Numbered from the stretch's first letter, positions 49,169-58,999 are shown. The stretch is DNA of 64,000 nt from Acidobacteriota bacterium (GCA_016700075.1 CP065000.1:744001-808000), one strand, 5' to 3'. Notes: generated by a model from the letters alone, not told the origin. Program-made: numbers and translations.

Positions 49169-50137
49169 ATGCCGAACGAAATTCAAAACGGCGACAATTC
49201 CCTGCCGCTTATCATCGTCAACCCGCATTCCGCGGGCGGTTCGACCCGTGAAAAATGGGCCGGCATGGCGAGCGATATTCGCGCTCATTTTGGGCCGTTC
49301 AGCATCGCTTTCACAAAAGGCCCCGGCGACGCCGTTTCTATTGCGGAACGAGCAGCAAATTCCGGCAGAAAATTCATCATCGCATGCGGCGGCGATGGCA
49401 CAGCGAACGAGACGGCGAACGGCATTCTACGTTCAGGCAAAGACGTCGAATTCGGCATAATTCCATCGGGAACCGGCGGCGACTTTCGACGTGCGCTCGG
49501 ATTGCCGTTGTCCACTCGCGAGACGGCCGCTGCTCTACGAACGGGCGTCACACGAAAGATCGACGTCGGCAAAGTGACCTTTACGGCACACGACGGCAGC
49601 GACGCGGAACGCTATTTCCTGAACGTGTCGTCTGTCGGCCTCGCAGCTTCAATTCTCGAACGTGTAAAAGCATCGAAAGCCGCGTCGTGGCTGCCGATCG
49701 AAAGCCTTCGCGGGACGGTGAATTACGCCGTATCGACGCTGAAGGAGATCGCGGAACTCGAGCCTTTCGCGGTACGTGTGCAGTTTGATGACAAAGAACC
49801 GCGAACAATTCAAAGTATCGCTTTGTGCGTCGCAAATTCGCGGTACTTCGGCGGAGGAATGATGATCGCCCCTGAGGCTCGGCTGAATGACGGCCTTTTT
49901 GATGTCGTGAACATCGGCGACATCGGCACCGCACGTATTCTGCTCAATTCCTACACGCTCTATCGCGGCACTCATCTCGGCCTCAGCGAGGTCGGTTCAA
50001 CACTCGCTCGTCGCATTTATGTAGAATCATCGGACGGCAGCGAAATTCACATCGAAACCGACGGCGAACTTCCCGGACGCTTGCCCGCAATCTACGAGAT
50101 CATTCCGAATGCATTGAAAGTGCGGATTCCCAAGTGA
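49169..50137 (+). CDS. Diacylglycerol/lipid kinase family protein (YegS/DgkB-like)
   Basis: A 322-residue protein with the DAGK catalytic signatures IIVNPHSAGGSTREKW, IIACGGDGTANETANGIL and GIIPSGTGGDFRRALGLP, and the C-terminal SRYFGGGMMIAPEARLNDGLFDVV block. It phosphorylates a lipid diol such as diacylglycerol using ATP at the membrane face. It lies 61 bp after pepP. The substrate could also be a sphingoid or other lipid alcohol. Confidence 0.88.
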   Translation: MPNEIQNGDNSLPLIIVNPHSAGGSTREKWAGMASDIRAHFGPFSIAFTKGPGDAVSIAERAANSGRKFIIACGGDGTANETANGILRSGKDVEFGIIPSGTGGDFRRALGLPLSTRETAAALRTGVTRKIDVGKVTFTAHDGSDAERYFLNVSSVGLAASILERVKASKAASWLPIESLRGTVNYAVSTLKEIAELEPFAVRVQFDDKEPRTIQSIALCVANSRYFGGGMMIAPEARLNDGLFDVVNIGDIGTARILLNSYTLYRGTHLGLSEVGSTLARRIYVESSDGSEIHIETDGELPGRLPAIYEIIPNALKVRIPK

Positions 50138-50226
50138 CGTGTTAACACGATGTTACAGAAATGTTACGTCTCCGTTTGCGTTCCGCTTTCTCTGTTAACT
50201 AGACTCTAGGCGTCGCTGACGCTTAG

Positions 50227-50895
50227 ATGCTTCGCTCGTCATCAATCTTATTTGCCGTTGTCCTCGTTCTCGCGTCGGCCACGGTATTCCATTCTCAAAC
50301 CGCTGACGATACCGACAATCAATCCTGGAACGATTTGCAGATAAGTATTCCTGTCAGTGAAAAGGTTGACCTGCAGCTGCTTGCGACGGCACGATTTGGG
50401 AAGAACATCACCCGTTTCGAACATGGACGCATCGGTGCAGGTGTCGCGATCGATCTAGGCAAAGGCTTCTCTGCCGGAGCTAATTACCAGCTGATCGAAT
50501 CTCGCAATGCGGTTTCACGGTTTTTCACCGAACACCGATACACAATTCGCGGTGGCTACAATTTTCCGGTCAAAAAGATCGGCCTGTCACATCGCAGCAC
50601 CTACGAATACCAAAGCCGCAGGCTCGGGAATTTCTGGCGCTACCGTGCTGCTGTGACCGTCGAAAAGAAACTCCCTGAAAACTGGATCAAAGATTCAAAA
50701 CTGTTCATAACGGAAGAAGTGTTCTACGTCTCTGTCGCCGGAAGGTTCTCGCGGAATCGCATCAGCGCCGGCATCAGCAGAAAGGTAAATAACCATCTCA
50801 CACTAGATGTCTATTACATGCGGCAGAACGACGGCACCTCACGGACGGGCGATCTGCATGTCTTAGGGACAACGTGGCGGATCAAAACGAAGTGA
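50227..50895 (+). CDS. DUF2490 outer-membrane-type beta protein
   Basis: A 222-residue protein with a signal peptide (SSILFAVVLVLASATVFHSQ) and DUF2490 features: QSWNDLQISIPVSEKVDLQLLATARFG, VSRFFTEHRYTIRGGYNF, IGLSHRSTYEYQSRR and a C-terminal LTLDVYYMRQND. Alternating aromatic strands suggest a small barrel. The function of the family is unknown. Upstream sequence at 50151-50170 has TGTTAC repeated at an 11-bp step, a possible regulator site. Confidence 0.75.
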   Translation: MLRSSSILFAVVLVLASATVFHSQTADDTDNQSWNDLQISIPVSEKVDLQLLATARFGKNITRFEHGRIGAGVAIDLGKGFSAGANYQLIESRNAVSRFFTEHRYTIRGGYNFPVKKIGLSHRSTYEYQSRRLGNFWRYRAAVTVEKKLPENWIKDSKLFITEEVFYVSVAGRFSRNRISAGISRKVNNHLTLDVYYMRQNDGTSRTGDLHVLGTTWRIKTK

Positions 50896-50959
50896 CGCCG
50901 AGCTATTACGATTTTTCTTGCCAAGCAACCGGATAATTGTGTACACTCTCCTAAATTTG

Positions 50960-51083
50960 TCGCCGAAGTTGTGTTTCACAACGCGGGGGAACCAGTTTCC
51001 TGCGGATCGCAGGATCGGGGCTAATCTGAATTTCAGAAGAAGACTTCTTCGCTTCCCGCCCGTCAGCTAACCTCGTAGGCGCC
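50960..51083 (+). promoter_or_regulatory. Cyclic di-AMP (ydaO/yuaA) riboswitch aptamer
   Basis: It contains the family's conserved blocks in order: CGCCGAAG at the 5' stem, GCGGGGGAACCAG (50983-50995), GGGGCTAATC (51017-51026), and CCCGTCAGCTAACCTCGTAG followed by GCG closing the stem (51059-51081). ydaO RNAs bind c-di-AMP and usually turn expression off through a terminator, and a terminator follows here. The blocks are close to exact, so identity is secure. Confidence 0.93.
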
Positions 51084-51111
51084 ACGAAGAAGGGCATTCA
51101 TCGTCTATCAA

Positions 51112-51143
51112 AGGGCCGTGAACTGTGCTTCACGGCTCTTTTT
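51112..51143 (+). terminator. Riboswitch-linked intrinsic terminator
   Basis: An 11-bp stem (AGGGCCGTGAA / TTCACGGCTCT, one G-U pair) with a 6-nt loop runs into a T tract. It lies 29 bp after the c-di-AMP aptamer and 20 bp before the ATG at 51163, the classic attenuation layout. Confidence 0.9.
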
Positions 51144-51162
51144 TGTATCTTGGGGGAAAACT

Positions 51163-52518
51163 ATGAAAAGGATCACTATTATCGGCGGCGGTGCGAGCGG
51201 CATATTGTTGGCTCTCAACATTTTGAAACTCGGTTCCGACGAACCGGTCACCCTCAATCTGGTCGAGCGGTCCTCACGGCTTGGCCGCGGCGTGGCATTC
51301 GGAACGGAGAATGAACTCCATCTGCTTAATGTCCCCGCCGGAAGGATGGGGGCGTTCGCCGATGATGTCGGACATTTTCACAAATGGCTGCAGGAACGAG
51401 AACTCCCCTATGGCCCTGACTATTTCGTTCCTCGGGTCCTTTTTGGCGAGTATCTCCGGTCGATCTTTGCAACGCAGATCGCCGACGGTATGAACGGCGT
51501 TCAGCTGAACCTAGTTGACGACGAGGCGATCGGTCTGTCGCCGAATTCTGCCTCGGCAGACGTGATACTACGCTCCGGGGAAGTTCTCCCCTCGGACAAG
51601 GTCGTGCTCGCGTTCGGCAATTTCGACCCGCCGCATCCGAATGTCCCGGATCTCGGCTTTACCGCAGTCCCAAAATATTTCGGAAGTCCGTGGGACAGAA
51701 CCATCACGGAAAAGATCTCACCCGACGATTCGGTACTAATTATCGGTACAGGACTTTCGATGGTCGATGTGGTCATTCAGCTGACCGCACGCGGCCAAAA
51801 AGGCAGGATCTATGCGATCTCGACGCGCGGGCTATTGCCGGCACGGCACAAACTGGGCTTTACATATCCGTCGTTTTACGACGAGATAAAAGGAAATACG
51901 CGGATCACTGACATATTGAAAACCGTCCGCCGCCACATTCGAACCGCGCACGCCACCGGCAGTAACTGGCGTGCGGTCATCGACAGATTGCGGCCGCACA
52001 CGCAGCAGATCTGGATGGACCTGCCGACGAATGAAAAGCGGTATTTCATGCAGCATCTCAGCCGTTATTGGAATGTCGCCCGTCATCGCATGCCGGCTGA
52101 GGTAGGCAACGTTCTGGACGAACTGCAGAAATACGGCAAGCTCGCGATTCTGAAAGGACGGCTAAAGGACATAACTTACACCGACGGCGTGTTTGACACA
52201 GAGTTTTCCGTAGTTGGCGAGCGGCACCACATTCAAACCAACGCCATTGTTAACTGCATTGGTTCGGAATGCGATTATTCCAAGCTCGATTCCGACCTCG
52301 TCCGCGACCTGTTGGACAAAGGCGTGGTATGCCGCGACGAACTTTGTCTGGGGCTTGAGGCGACGCCGGACGGTAGCCTGATAGACAATGGCGGGAAGCC
52401 ATCCAACGTAGTATTCACACTAGGAACGGCGATGAAAGGAATATTGTGGGAATCTACCGCCATTCCCGAGATACGCGGACAGGCTCACGGGCTTGCACAG
52501 AGGCTGGTTCGGGAATAA
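51163..52518 (+). CDS. FAD/NAD(P)-binding oxidoreductase under c-di-AMP riboswitch control
   Basis: 451 residues from the ATG at 51163 (TGGGGGAAAA upstream). The N-terminus has the dinucleotide-binding site ITIIGGGASGILLALNIL, then ERSSRLGRGVAFGTENELHLLNVPAGRMGAF, typical of the FAD-NAD(P)-binding (YdhS/HpnW-like) family. A second Rossmann motif, VLIIGTGLSMVDVVIQLTARG, is at about residue 188. The substrate is unknown. It is 20 bp upstream of the acyl-synthetase fusion, so both are probably under the riboswitch. ydaO switches are known mostly from wall, osmolyte and potassium genes, so this target is unusual. Confidence 0.85.
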   Translation: MKRITIIGGGASGILLALNILKLGSDEPVTLNLVERSSRLGRGVAFGTENELHLLNVPAGRMGAFADDVGHFHKWLQERELPYGPDYFVPRVLFGEYLRSIFATQIADGMNGVQLNLVDDEAIGLSPNSASADVILRSGEVLPSDKVVLAFGNFDPPHPNVPDLGFTAVPKYFGSPWDRTITEKISPDDSVLIIGTGLSMVDVVIQLTARGQKGRIYAISTRGLLPARHKLGFTYPSFYDEIKGNTRITDILKTVRRHIRTAHATGSNWRAVIDRLRPHTQQIWMDLPTNEKRYFMQHLSRYWNVARHRMPAEVGNVLDELQKYGKLAILKGRLKDITYTDGVFDTEFSVVGERHHIQTNAIVNCIGSECDYSKLDSDLVRDLLDKGVVCRDELCLGLEATPDGSLIDNGGKPSNVVFTLGTAMKGILWESTAIPEIRGQAHGLAQRLVRE

Positions 52519-52538
52519 GCTAAAGATTCCCGAAACCT

Positions 52539-55286
52539 ATGTCGCGCACATTCTGCCAAAGGCTCGTTGATTCATTCGAAACGCATTCCGACCGTGTCGC
52601 GATGCGCATCGTCGGGACCGATGATGCGACATACACCTTTGGCGAATCGCTGCGGATTATGCGTTCGGTCGCTTACCGTCTTGACCAGGAAGGTGTGGGC
52701 CGCGGCGACCGCGTCGCATTGATCGGCGAGAATCATCCGAAATGGGCCATTTGCTATCTTGCGTCCATCTACAACCGCTCCGTCATCGTCCCGATGGACC
52801 CGCACGGCGAGATCGAGACGATCACGAATTTTATAGAAAATTCTGAAGCAAAGGTCGCTTTCCTTTCACCCGATCAGACAGAACGTTTTCAGCAAATAGA
52901 AGAACGCCTTGGGCGAAAGGTTCCGGCGGTCGTTTGGCAGACGAACGGCGAGCCCTCGATGAATGGCTTTCAAAGATTTGAAGATTGGGCGGAAACGCCA
53001 TTCCCCGGCGAATACGCGGCAACGGTGCCGGAAACCGACGAAAAGGACATCGCACTGCTGATGTACACCAGCGGAACGACCGGCACGCCGAAAGGCGTTC
53101 CGCTGACGCACGGCAACATCGTCGCCGAACTTGCCGGCGTCGATCCCGTGCTCAGCATTACACCCGATGATCGCATTCTAAGTCTTCTGCCGCTTTTTCA
53201 CGCCTATTTACAGATAGTAAACCTCTGGGTCGCAGCGACTTACGGTGTGGAGGTCGGCTATTTGAAGGAACTGACGCCCGCTGAATTGTCGGACGCGATG
53301 AAGCGTTTCAAGCCGACAATGCTCACCACAGTACCGCGGCTCTGGTACGTATTTCACAAGAAGATCTTCGACGCCATCGCCGCGAAACCGGCTCCTGTCC
53401 GGGCACTGGTGAGTGGCATGCTCAGAACGAACGGTGCGATGCGCGATATGTTCGGCATCAATCTCGGCAAGAAATTATTCCGCGAGGTTCACGAAGGCTT
53501 TGGCGGTGAACTTCACCGAGCGATATCCGCCGGCTCTCGTTTTGACGCGGACGTAGCGCTGGATTTTCATCGCCTCGGCTTCACTATCCTGCAGGGCTAC
53601 GGCCTGACCGAGACCAGCGGAGCGGCGACCGCTACTTATGAGAACGACAACCGCGTCGGCAGCGTCGGAAAGCCGATGCACGGTGCCGAAATTAAGATCG
53701 AAGGTGCGGATGCCGAAGGCGTCGGCGAGGTGCTGATACGCGGGCCGATGGTATTTTCGGGTTATTATCAGAACCCGGAAGCGACCGCCGATTCTTTCAC
53801 CGCGGACGGCTGGTTCCGTTCCGGCGACCTCGGTAAACTGGTTGACGGCCATCTTTACATCGTTGGGCGTGCGAAGGACGTGATAGTGCTTTCGTCGGGC
53901 AAAAACGTCCACCCCGAAGACCTCGAAGTTCACTATCTCAAATGCCCGCTCGTCGCTGAGCTTGCGGTGGTAGGCATCGCTGACGAGAGCGAAGCACGTG
54001 CGGGAGCAGAAAAGCTCGCTGCCGTTGTGGTACCTGATTTTGACTACCTGCGGCTTGAAAAGATCGCAAATTCTAAAGAAGCCATCCGCCACGCTTTGGA
54101 CAATCTCGGCCGCGAACTGCCGGAATATCAGCGCGTTCGCGACTATATCATTCGTGCCGAACCGCTGCCGCGAACCGCTACGCGAAAGATCAAGCGTTTT
54201 CAATTGAAAAAGGAGATCGAATCGGGTGTGATCGCCGGCGAGGCACGCGAGACAAAGGCCTGGACATTGACCGACGCCGACAAGCTGCGAATGGCATCGC
54301 CGACCGCCCGTGCGGTTGAATCCGCGATACGCAACAACGCTAAAGACGTGGACATTGTCCATCCCGCAATGAATCTCGAGATAGACCTCGGCCTCGACAG
54401 CCTGGCTCGTGCGGAAACCTTTGCGGCGTTGGAACAGGCGTTCGGTGTGGAATTTGACGGCGAGGAGGCGGCCGCCGCGATAACCGTGGACAGTGTGGTC
54501 GCCCTGATCGAGAAACATACAGGCGGCGAACAACGCGATGTCAACGTCGATCTGAACTGGGGCAAGATCGTCCGTGACGCCGACGAGGACCTGCCTGAGG
54601 TGCGATCCGTACTGAAGAACCGACCTTTGTTCGCAACATTCGCCTACTTAGTGATGCGCGGATTTTACGTATTCTGCAAGGGATTCATGCGTCTGGAGGT
54701 CCATGGCCGCGATAACCTCGACATTGCTTCGCGCGAAGGCAGGGCTTTCCTGATATGTCCGAATCATCAGAGCTTCCTAGACCCTTTCGTGCTGACCTCG
54801 ACATATAGGTTTCGGCTTTTCAAGAATTTCTTCCACGTCGGCGCCAGCGAATTCTTTGAAGGGTCACTCATGCAGCGCGTCGCAAAGCTTCTCTATGTCG
54901 TACCGGTAAATCCGGACACTGAGCTTATGCGCGCCATGAAGGCAGGTGCTATTGGGTTGAAAAGCGGCCGGGTTCTGAACATTTATCCCGAAGGCGAACG
55001 TGCATTCGATGGTGAGCTGCACGAATTCAAGAAGGGCGCCGCTATACTTGCGACCGAACTGGACCTGCCGATCGTTCCCGTCGCCCTCGACGGACTTCAA
55101 AATGTCTGGGCTCGCAAATCATGGAAAATTCGCCCGGCGAAGGTCAAGATACGAATTGGCGAACCGTTCTACGCAAAGGACATTTTGGGCGATCAGCTGG
55201 TCTCGGGCGATGAGAAGGCATACGAACTGGTTACCGCTCATCTGAAAAGCACGATCGCCGGAATGATCGCAGATCTCAGGAAATAG
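52539..55286 (+). CDS. AMP-binding acyl synthetase / ACP / PlsC acyltransferase fusion
   Basis: A 915-residue three-part enzyme. Residues 1-560 are an ANL adenylating domain (P-loop LLMYTSGTTGTPKG at 174-186, GYGLTETSGA, RSGDLGKL, and the A10-type TRKIKRF lysine). Residues about 585-660 are an acyl-carrier domain with phosphopantetheine Ser621 (DLGLDSLA). Residues about 690-915 are a PlsC acyltransferase (His743 in NHQSFLD, YPEGERAF). This suggests that a fatty acid is activated, loaded on the built-in carrier and moved to a lysolipid, like the Aas 2-acyl-GPE cycle. It follows the FAD gene by 20 bp. Confidence 0.9.
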   Translation: MSRTFCQRLVDSFETHSDRVAMRIVGTDDATYTFGESLRIMRSVAYRLDQEGVGRGDRVALIGENHPKWAICYLASIYNRSVIVPMDPHGEIETITNFIENSEAKVAFLSPDQTERFQQIEERLGRKVPAVVWQTNGEPSMNGFQRFEDWAETPFPGEYAATVPETDEKDIALLMYTSGTTGTPKGVPLTHGNIVAELAGVDPVLSITPDDRILSLLPLFHAYLQIVNLWVAATYGVEVGYLKELTPAELSDAMKRFKPTMLTTVPRLWYVFHKKIFDAIAAKPAPVRALVSGMLRTNGAMRDMFGINLGKKLFREVHEGFGGELHRAISAGSRFDADVALDFHRLGFTILQGYGLTETSGAATATYENDNRVGSVGKPMHGAEIKIEGADAEGVGEVLIRGPMVFSGYYQNPEATADSFTADGWFRSGDLGKLVDGHLYIVGRAKDVIVLSSGKNVHPEDLEVHYLKCPLVAELAVVGIADESEARAGAEKLAAVVVPDFDYLRLEKIANSKEAIRHALDNLGRELPEYQRVRDYIIRAEPLPRTATRKIKRFQLKKEIESGVIAGEARETKAWTLTDADKLRMASPTARAVESAIRNNAKDVDIVHPAMNLEIDLGLDSLARAETFAALEQAFGVEFDGEEAAAAITVDSVVALIEKHTGGEQRDVNVDLNWGKIVRDADEDLPEVRSVLKNRPLFATFAYLVMRGFYVFCKGFMRLEVHGRDNLDIASREGRAFLICPNHQSFLDPFVLTSTYRFRLFKNFFHVGASEFFEGSLMQRVAKLLYVVPVNPDTELMRAMKAGAIGLKSGRVLNIYPEGERAFDGELHEFKKGAAILATELDLPIVPVALDGLQNVWARKSWKIRPAKVKIRIGEPFYAKDILGDQLVSGDEKAYELVTAHLKSTIAGMIADLRK

Positions 55287-55343
55287 ATATTTCGTCGTTT
55301 CATATTGAAGTTTCTGATATTCTCTCCTCAAGGAGTTCATCCA

Positions 55344-56582
55344 ATGAAGAACCATCGCCTTGTAACCGTCGCTCTTTCGATCATTTTCTTGCTTGCAGCA
55401 ATTGCGTCCGCCCAGGATGGAAAAGCTATTTTTGACCAAGCGCTCGCAGATCTGCGTGCCGGCAAATGTGAGTCCGCAATTGCAGGATTCCGCCGTGTTC
55501 AGCAGCTGATGCCGAATGAACCCTCGGCTCCTTTCAACATCGGCCTGTGCTATTTCGAATTGAAACAGTATCAGAATGCGATCAATGATTTTCAGGCAGC
55601 AATTCGGATAAAGGCCGACGTCCCCGAATACTATCGCTGGCTCGGCAGCAGCTATTACGAACTGAAACGATATAACGAAGCGATTGCGGCTTATAGAGAC
55701 GCGGTACGCCTCAGGCCGCAATACACGGACGCGCGGCTTTTCATGGCGAATGCACTTGACTATGCCGGCAAGTACACGGAAGCGATAGCAGAGTACCGCA
55801 AGATTCTCGATTACGACCCTAACAACGCGAGCGTTTATCGCGAAATGGGGATCGCCCACGAACTTCAGAAGAATTTTCCACTCGCTGCTAAAGATCTCGA
55901 GAGGTCGATGGAACTCGACGCGCAGAACAGCGTGACGCCATATCGACTGGGCGTAGTTTACAATGAACTCAAGCGGCCCGCCGATGCGACAAAGATGTTC
56001 GAAAAGGCGATCGCACTTGGCCACAAGACCGGCTGGGCACATTATGAACTCGGCGAGAATTACTACGACCTTAAACGCTTTGACGATGCTCTCAGAATGT
56101 ACCAGGAAGCGACCAGGCTCAACCCGTCGAACGCATCAGCGTACAAATCCGCGGGCGACGTCTTGAACGAGCTAAAACGTTATCCGGAGGCTAAGGCTGC
56201 CTTCAACAACGCGATCAGGATCGATCCCAGGTTCACGACGGCTCATTTAGGGCTCGGCAATTCGTTCTATAATGACCGGAAATATACCGAGGCCATACCG
56301 CATTACAAAAAGACTGTCGAGATCAGTCCGACTTACCAGCAGGGCTGGCTTTACCTCGCGGATGCATACTACAACACGAACCAGATGCCGCTTGCCCTGG
56401 AAACATACAACAAGGTCCTGTCACTGAATCAGCAGCATGCAGGCGCCACTTACGGCGTCGGCATAGTTTACAGGGCGCAAGGAAGGCTTGATCTCGCTAG
56501 GCAGCAGAAGATCAAATTGGATGCATTGGACAAGGCTCTGGCCGAAAGGCTGCAAAAGCTGATCGACACACCTCTGAACTAA
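55344..56582 (+). CDS. Secreted TPR protein
   Basis: 412 residues from the ATG at 55344 (AAGGAG site 9 nt upstream). Signal peptide: LVTVALSIIFLLAAIASAQ. At least ten TPR units follow (for example AINDFQAAIRIKADVPEYYRWLGSSYYELKRY, DALRMYQEATRLNPSNASAYKSAGDVLNELKRY, AIPHYKKTVEISPTYQQGWLYLADAYYNTNQM). It probably scaffolds an envelope complex. It lies 57 bp after the synthetase fusion and may be in the same transcript. Confidence 0.85.
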   Translation: MKNHRLVTVALSIIFLLAAIASAQDGKAIFDQALADLRAGKCESAIAGFRRVQQLMPNEPSAPFNIGLCYFELKQYQNAINDFQAAIRIKADVPEYYRWLGSSYYELKRYNEAIAAYRDAVRLRPQYTDARLFMANALDYAGKYTEAIAEYRKILDYDPNNASVYREMGIAHELQKNFPLAAKDLERSMELDAQNSVTPYRLGVVYNELKRPADATKMFEKAIALGHKTGWAHYELGENYYDLKRFDDALRMYQEATRLNPSNASAYKSAGDVLNELKRYPEAKAAFNNAIRIDPRFTTAHLGLGNSFYNDRKYTEAIPHYKKTVEISPTYQQGWLYLADAYYNTNQMPLALETYNKVLSLNQQHAGATYGVGIVYRAQGRLDLARQQKIKLDALDKALAERLQKLIDTPLN

Positions 56583-56586
56583 CAAG

Positions 56587-56940
56587 ATGCCTAAATTATC
56601 ACTAGCAATAGGAATACTTCTTACTTTGATCGGACTCATCGGCTACTTTATGAGCGGCATGGCGAGCATTACGGCCGCGATACCGGCTTTCTTCGGGATA
56701 CCAATGGCGATTTTCGGGCTGGTTGCGGGAATGAAGGAAAACCTTCGCAAACACCTGATGCATGCGTCCGTTTTGGTCGCGTTGCTTGGTTTTATCGGAA
56801 TGTCGGCCGAACTTGTGCGAAGGTCCGGCAGCCTGACGATGAGCCCCGCCATTATCTCGATGATAGTGACGGGGCTGCTGTGTTTGATCTTTGTGATCTT
56901 GGCGGTGCGGTCTTTCATCGCCGCACGATCCGCTGATTAA
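56587..56940 (+). CDS. Small four-helix membrane protein
   Basis: A 117-residue protein with four hydrophobic helices (LSLAIGILLTLIGLIGYFMSGMASITAAIPAFFGIPMAIFGLVAG, then VLVALLGFIGMSA and ISMIVTGLLCLIFVILAV). It starts 4 bp after the TPR gene stop. Its end overlaps the end of the convergent histidine kinase gene by 4 bp. Function unknown. Confidence 0.75.
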   Translation: MPKLSLAIGILLTLIGLIGYFMSGMASITAAIPAFFGIPMAIFGLVAGMKENLRKHLMHASVLVALLGFIGMSAELVRRSGSLTMSPAIISMIVTGLLCLIFVILAVRSFIAARSAD

Positions 56941-58313
56941 TTGTTTCCGTTCTTAACGGCATCGACCTTGATCTCTACGACAAGGCCGCCGTTCTCGTTG
57001 CGTGCGGAAATTGCTCCCTTGTGAGCATTTACCGCACGCTCTGCAATGGCAAGTCCTAAACCTATCCCGCCCGTGCTGCGGGTTCTGTCCTCTCCTACAC
57101 GATAGAACGGGCGGAAGAGATTTTTCAGTTCATCTTCAGGCACGCCGCCGCCGTGATCGGCGACCGTGACCACTGCCTTGCCATTCTGCCGTACGACCGA
57201 AACATCGACCGCCGTACCCTCTTTTGTATAGCGCACGGCGTTCCTCAACACATTTTCAACGGCACTTCGAAGCAGATTTTCACTACCGAGGACAACGCAA
57301 TGATCGGCCTTTGACACGTTAACGTAGCGACCCTTTCCTCGAGCCTCAAAATCGGCGTCAGCGGCGACGTCCTTAACAAGTTCGTCCAGGTCGATACGCA
57401 GGCTCTCAATGTCGTGAGAGCCGCTTTCCAATTTCGCGAGCGTCAACAGACGGCCGATCATATCATTAAGCCGCTCGGATTCTGATTCGATACGGTTCAG
57501 GATCGGCGTTGTTTCAGGGTTAGCCTTGGATCGCGCGATCTCCAGGGCGACATTCATTCGAGCCAACGGCGAACGAAGCTCGTGCGATATATCTCGGTTC
57601 AAACGCACTTGATTGTTTATGAGCGATTCGATCCGCTCGGTCATTCTGTCAAATTCGCGGGCAAGGTCCGAGATCTCGTCTCGCCGGCGGCCGATCTTGC
57701 CGGCGACTCGCGTCGCAAGGTCGCCCTCGGCAAGCCTTTTCGCCGCCTCACGCAGTTTGCGGATAGGCGAAGTGATGTAGAACGCGAGAAGTATGCACGC
57801 AATGATCGCGGTCGCGATAAGTCCGGCAAGACGCAAATAACCCGTCGTCGAACCGAAGAACAACGCCGGCGGTGCCTGACGGTCCCATTGAATGACGAGC
57901 ACCAAACGGCGCCCATCGGGAAAATCCACGGGAGCTGCGCCGAGAGCCTTTTCTTCGTCAGACTGCAATTCGATAACGCCCGACGAGAGCGCACGGCTGA
58001 CAACGTCCGCCGAACCTGCCATTTCGCCGCTGTCACCAAACCAAAGGCTGCCGTTCGTCTCTACCAGATCTACTTTTCGCGGCGGATCTGTGTCGCGAAG
58101 CCTTGTCAAAAACGCCCTAAGGCCGGCCTCGCCTTCTGCGGCGGCGATCTGTGTCGCCGTTCCGCTGAAGATCGTCATCTGATTACGCCGCGAGCGTTCC
58201 ATGCGGCTCGACATCGGCTCGGTCTGAAAGGTGCGGGTAATGTAGGTCATCACGCCGATCGTCGCGAAGATGGCGAGCAAAAACCAGAGAAAGATCTTTA
58301 CGAAAAGCTTCAT
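56937..58313 (-). CDS. CpxA-like sensor histidine kinase
   Basis: A 458-residue protein. Transmembrane helix 1 (residues 4-25), a periplasmic sensor of about 130 residues, transmembrane helix 2 (160-182), HAMP (ITSPIRKLREAAKRLAEGDLATRV), HisKA with His244 in RDISHELRSPLARMN, and HATPase with N box ENVLRNAVRY, G1 DHGGGVPEDEL and G2 GGIGLGLAIAERAV. Layout and motifs resemble CpxA, an envelope-stress sensor. Its start overlaps the regulator stop by 4 nt. Signal specificity cannot be read. Confidence 0.9.
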   Translation of the reverse strand: MKLFVKIFLWFLLAIFATIGVMTYITRTFQTEPMSSRMERSRRNQMTIFSGTATQIAAAEGEAGLRAFLTRLRDTDPPRKVDLVETNGSLWFGDSGEMAGSADVVSRALSSGVIELQSDEEKALGAAPVDFPDGRRLVLVIQWDRQAPPALFFGSTTGYLRLAGLIATAIIACILLAFYITSPIRKLREAAKRLAEGDLATRVAGKIGRRRDEISDLAREFDRMTERIESLINNQVRLNRDISHELRSPLARMNVALEIARSKANPETTPILNRIESESERLNDMIGRLLTLAKLESGSHDIESLRIDLDELVKDVAADADFEARGKGRYVNVSKADHCVVLGSENLLRSAVENVLRNAVRYTKEGTAVDVSVVRQNGKAVVTVADHGGGVPEDELKNLFRPFYRVGEDRTRSTGGIGLGLAIAERAVNAHKGAISARNENGGLVVEIKVDAVKNGNN

Positions 58314-58999
58314 ACTACGGTGTAAATATAACCGACCGAACGGATAGTCTTAATTCGTTCGCTGTCGTCTTCGCGGTTGCCGAGCTTTTTACGGAGATTG
58401 CTGATATGCATATCCAAGCTGCGGTCATACGGCGACAGTTTCCGCTCCAGCACGTTCTCGCTCAGAGTTTCCTTACGGACGACCTTACCGGCCTCTTTGA
58501 GCAATTCGTGCAGCAGCTCGAATTCGACCGATGTAAGATTAAGTTCCTCGCCGTTCAGGATCGCCGTCCGCGACGCGGGCGAAAGCTCGATGCCGTCAAC
58601 GTCCAATTTCTCGCTTGCCGCATCGCCATTCTCAGTAACTGTTGTCCGACGCAGCACTGCACGCAGACGAGCCGCAAGCTCTCGCGGATTAAAAGGTTTC
58701 GGCAGATAATCGTCTGCCCCGATCTCGAGGCCGACGATGCGTTCCATATCATCGCCGCGGGCCGTCAGCATGATCACCGGCAGCTTGGACTGCTCGCGGA
58801 GATTGCGAAGAACGTCAAAGCCGTTCATTTTCGGCAGCATCACGTCGAGTATCGCCATGTCATAATCGCCAGACAGCGCGCGTTCGAGACCCGCCGCTCC
58901 GTCATTGACAGAATCGATCTCGAACCCTTCGACTCCCAGATACTCCGAGACAAGTTCGCAGAGTTCCTCGTCGTCGTCGATGATAAGGACCTTATCCAT
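58310..58999 (-). CDS. CpxR-like OmpR-family response regulator
   Basis: A 229-residue protein. Receiver domain with acidic pocket Asp8-Asp10, phospho-acceptor Asp52 (AILDVMLPKMNG), Thr79 and Lys101; then a winged-helix DNA-binding domain (LNLTSVEFELLHELLKEAGKVVRKETLSENVLERKLSPYDRSLDMHISNLRKKLG). The last stretch is typical of the CpxR branch. It is in an operon with the kinase. A tandem GTAAA site lies upstream, which fits self-control. Confidence 0.92.
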   Translation of the reverse strand: MDKVLIIDDDEELCELVSEYLGVEGFEIDSVNDGAAGLERALSGDYDMAILDVMLPKMNGFDVLRNLREQSKLPVIMLTARGDDMERIVGLEIGADDYLPKPFNPRELAARLRAVLRRTTVTENGDAASEKLDVDGIELSPASRTAILNGEELNLTSVEFELLHELLKEAGKVVRKETLSENVLERKLSPYDRSLDMHISNLRKKLGNREDDSERIKTIRSVGYIYTVV

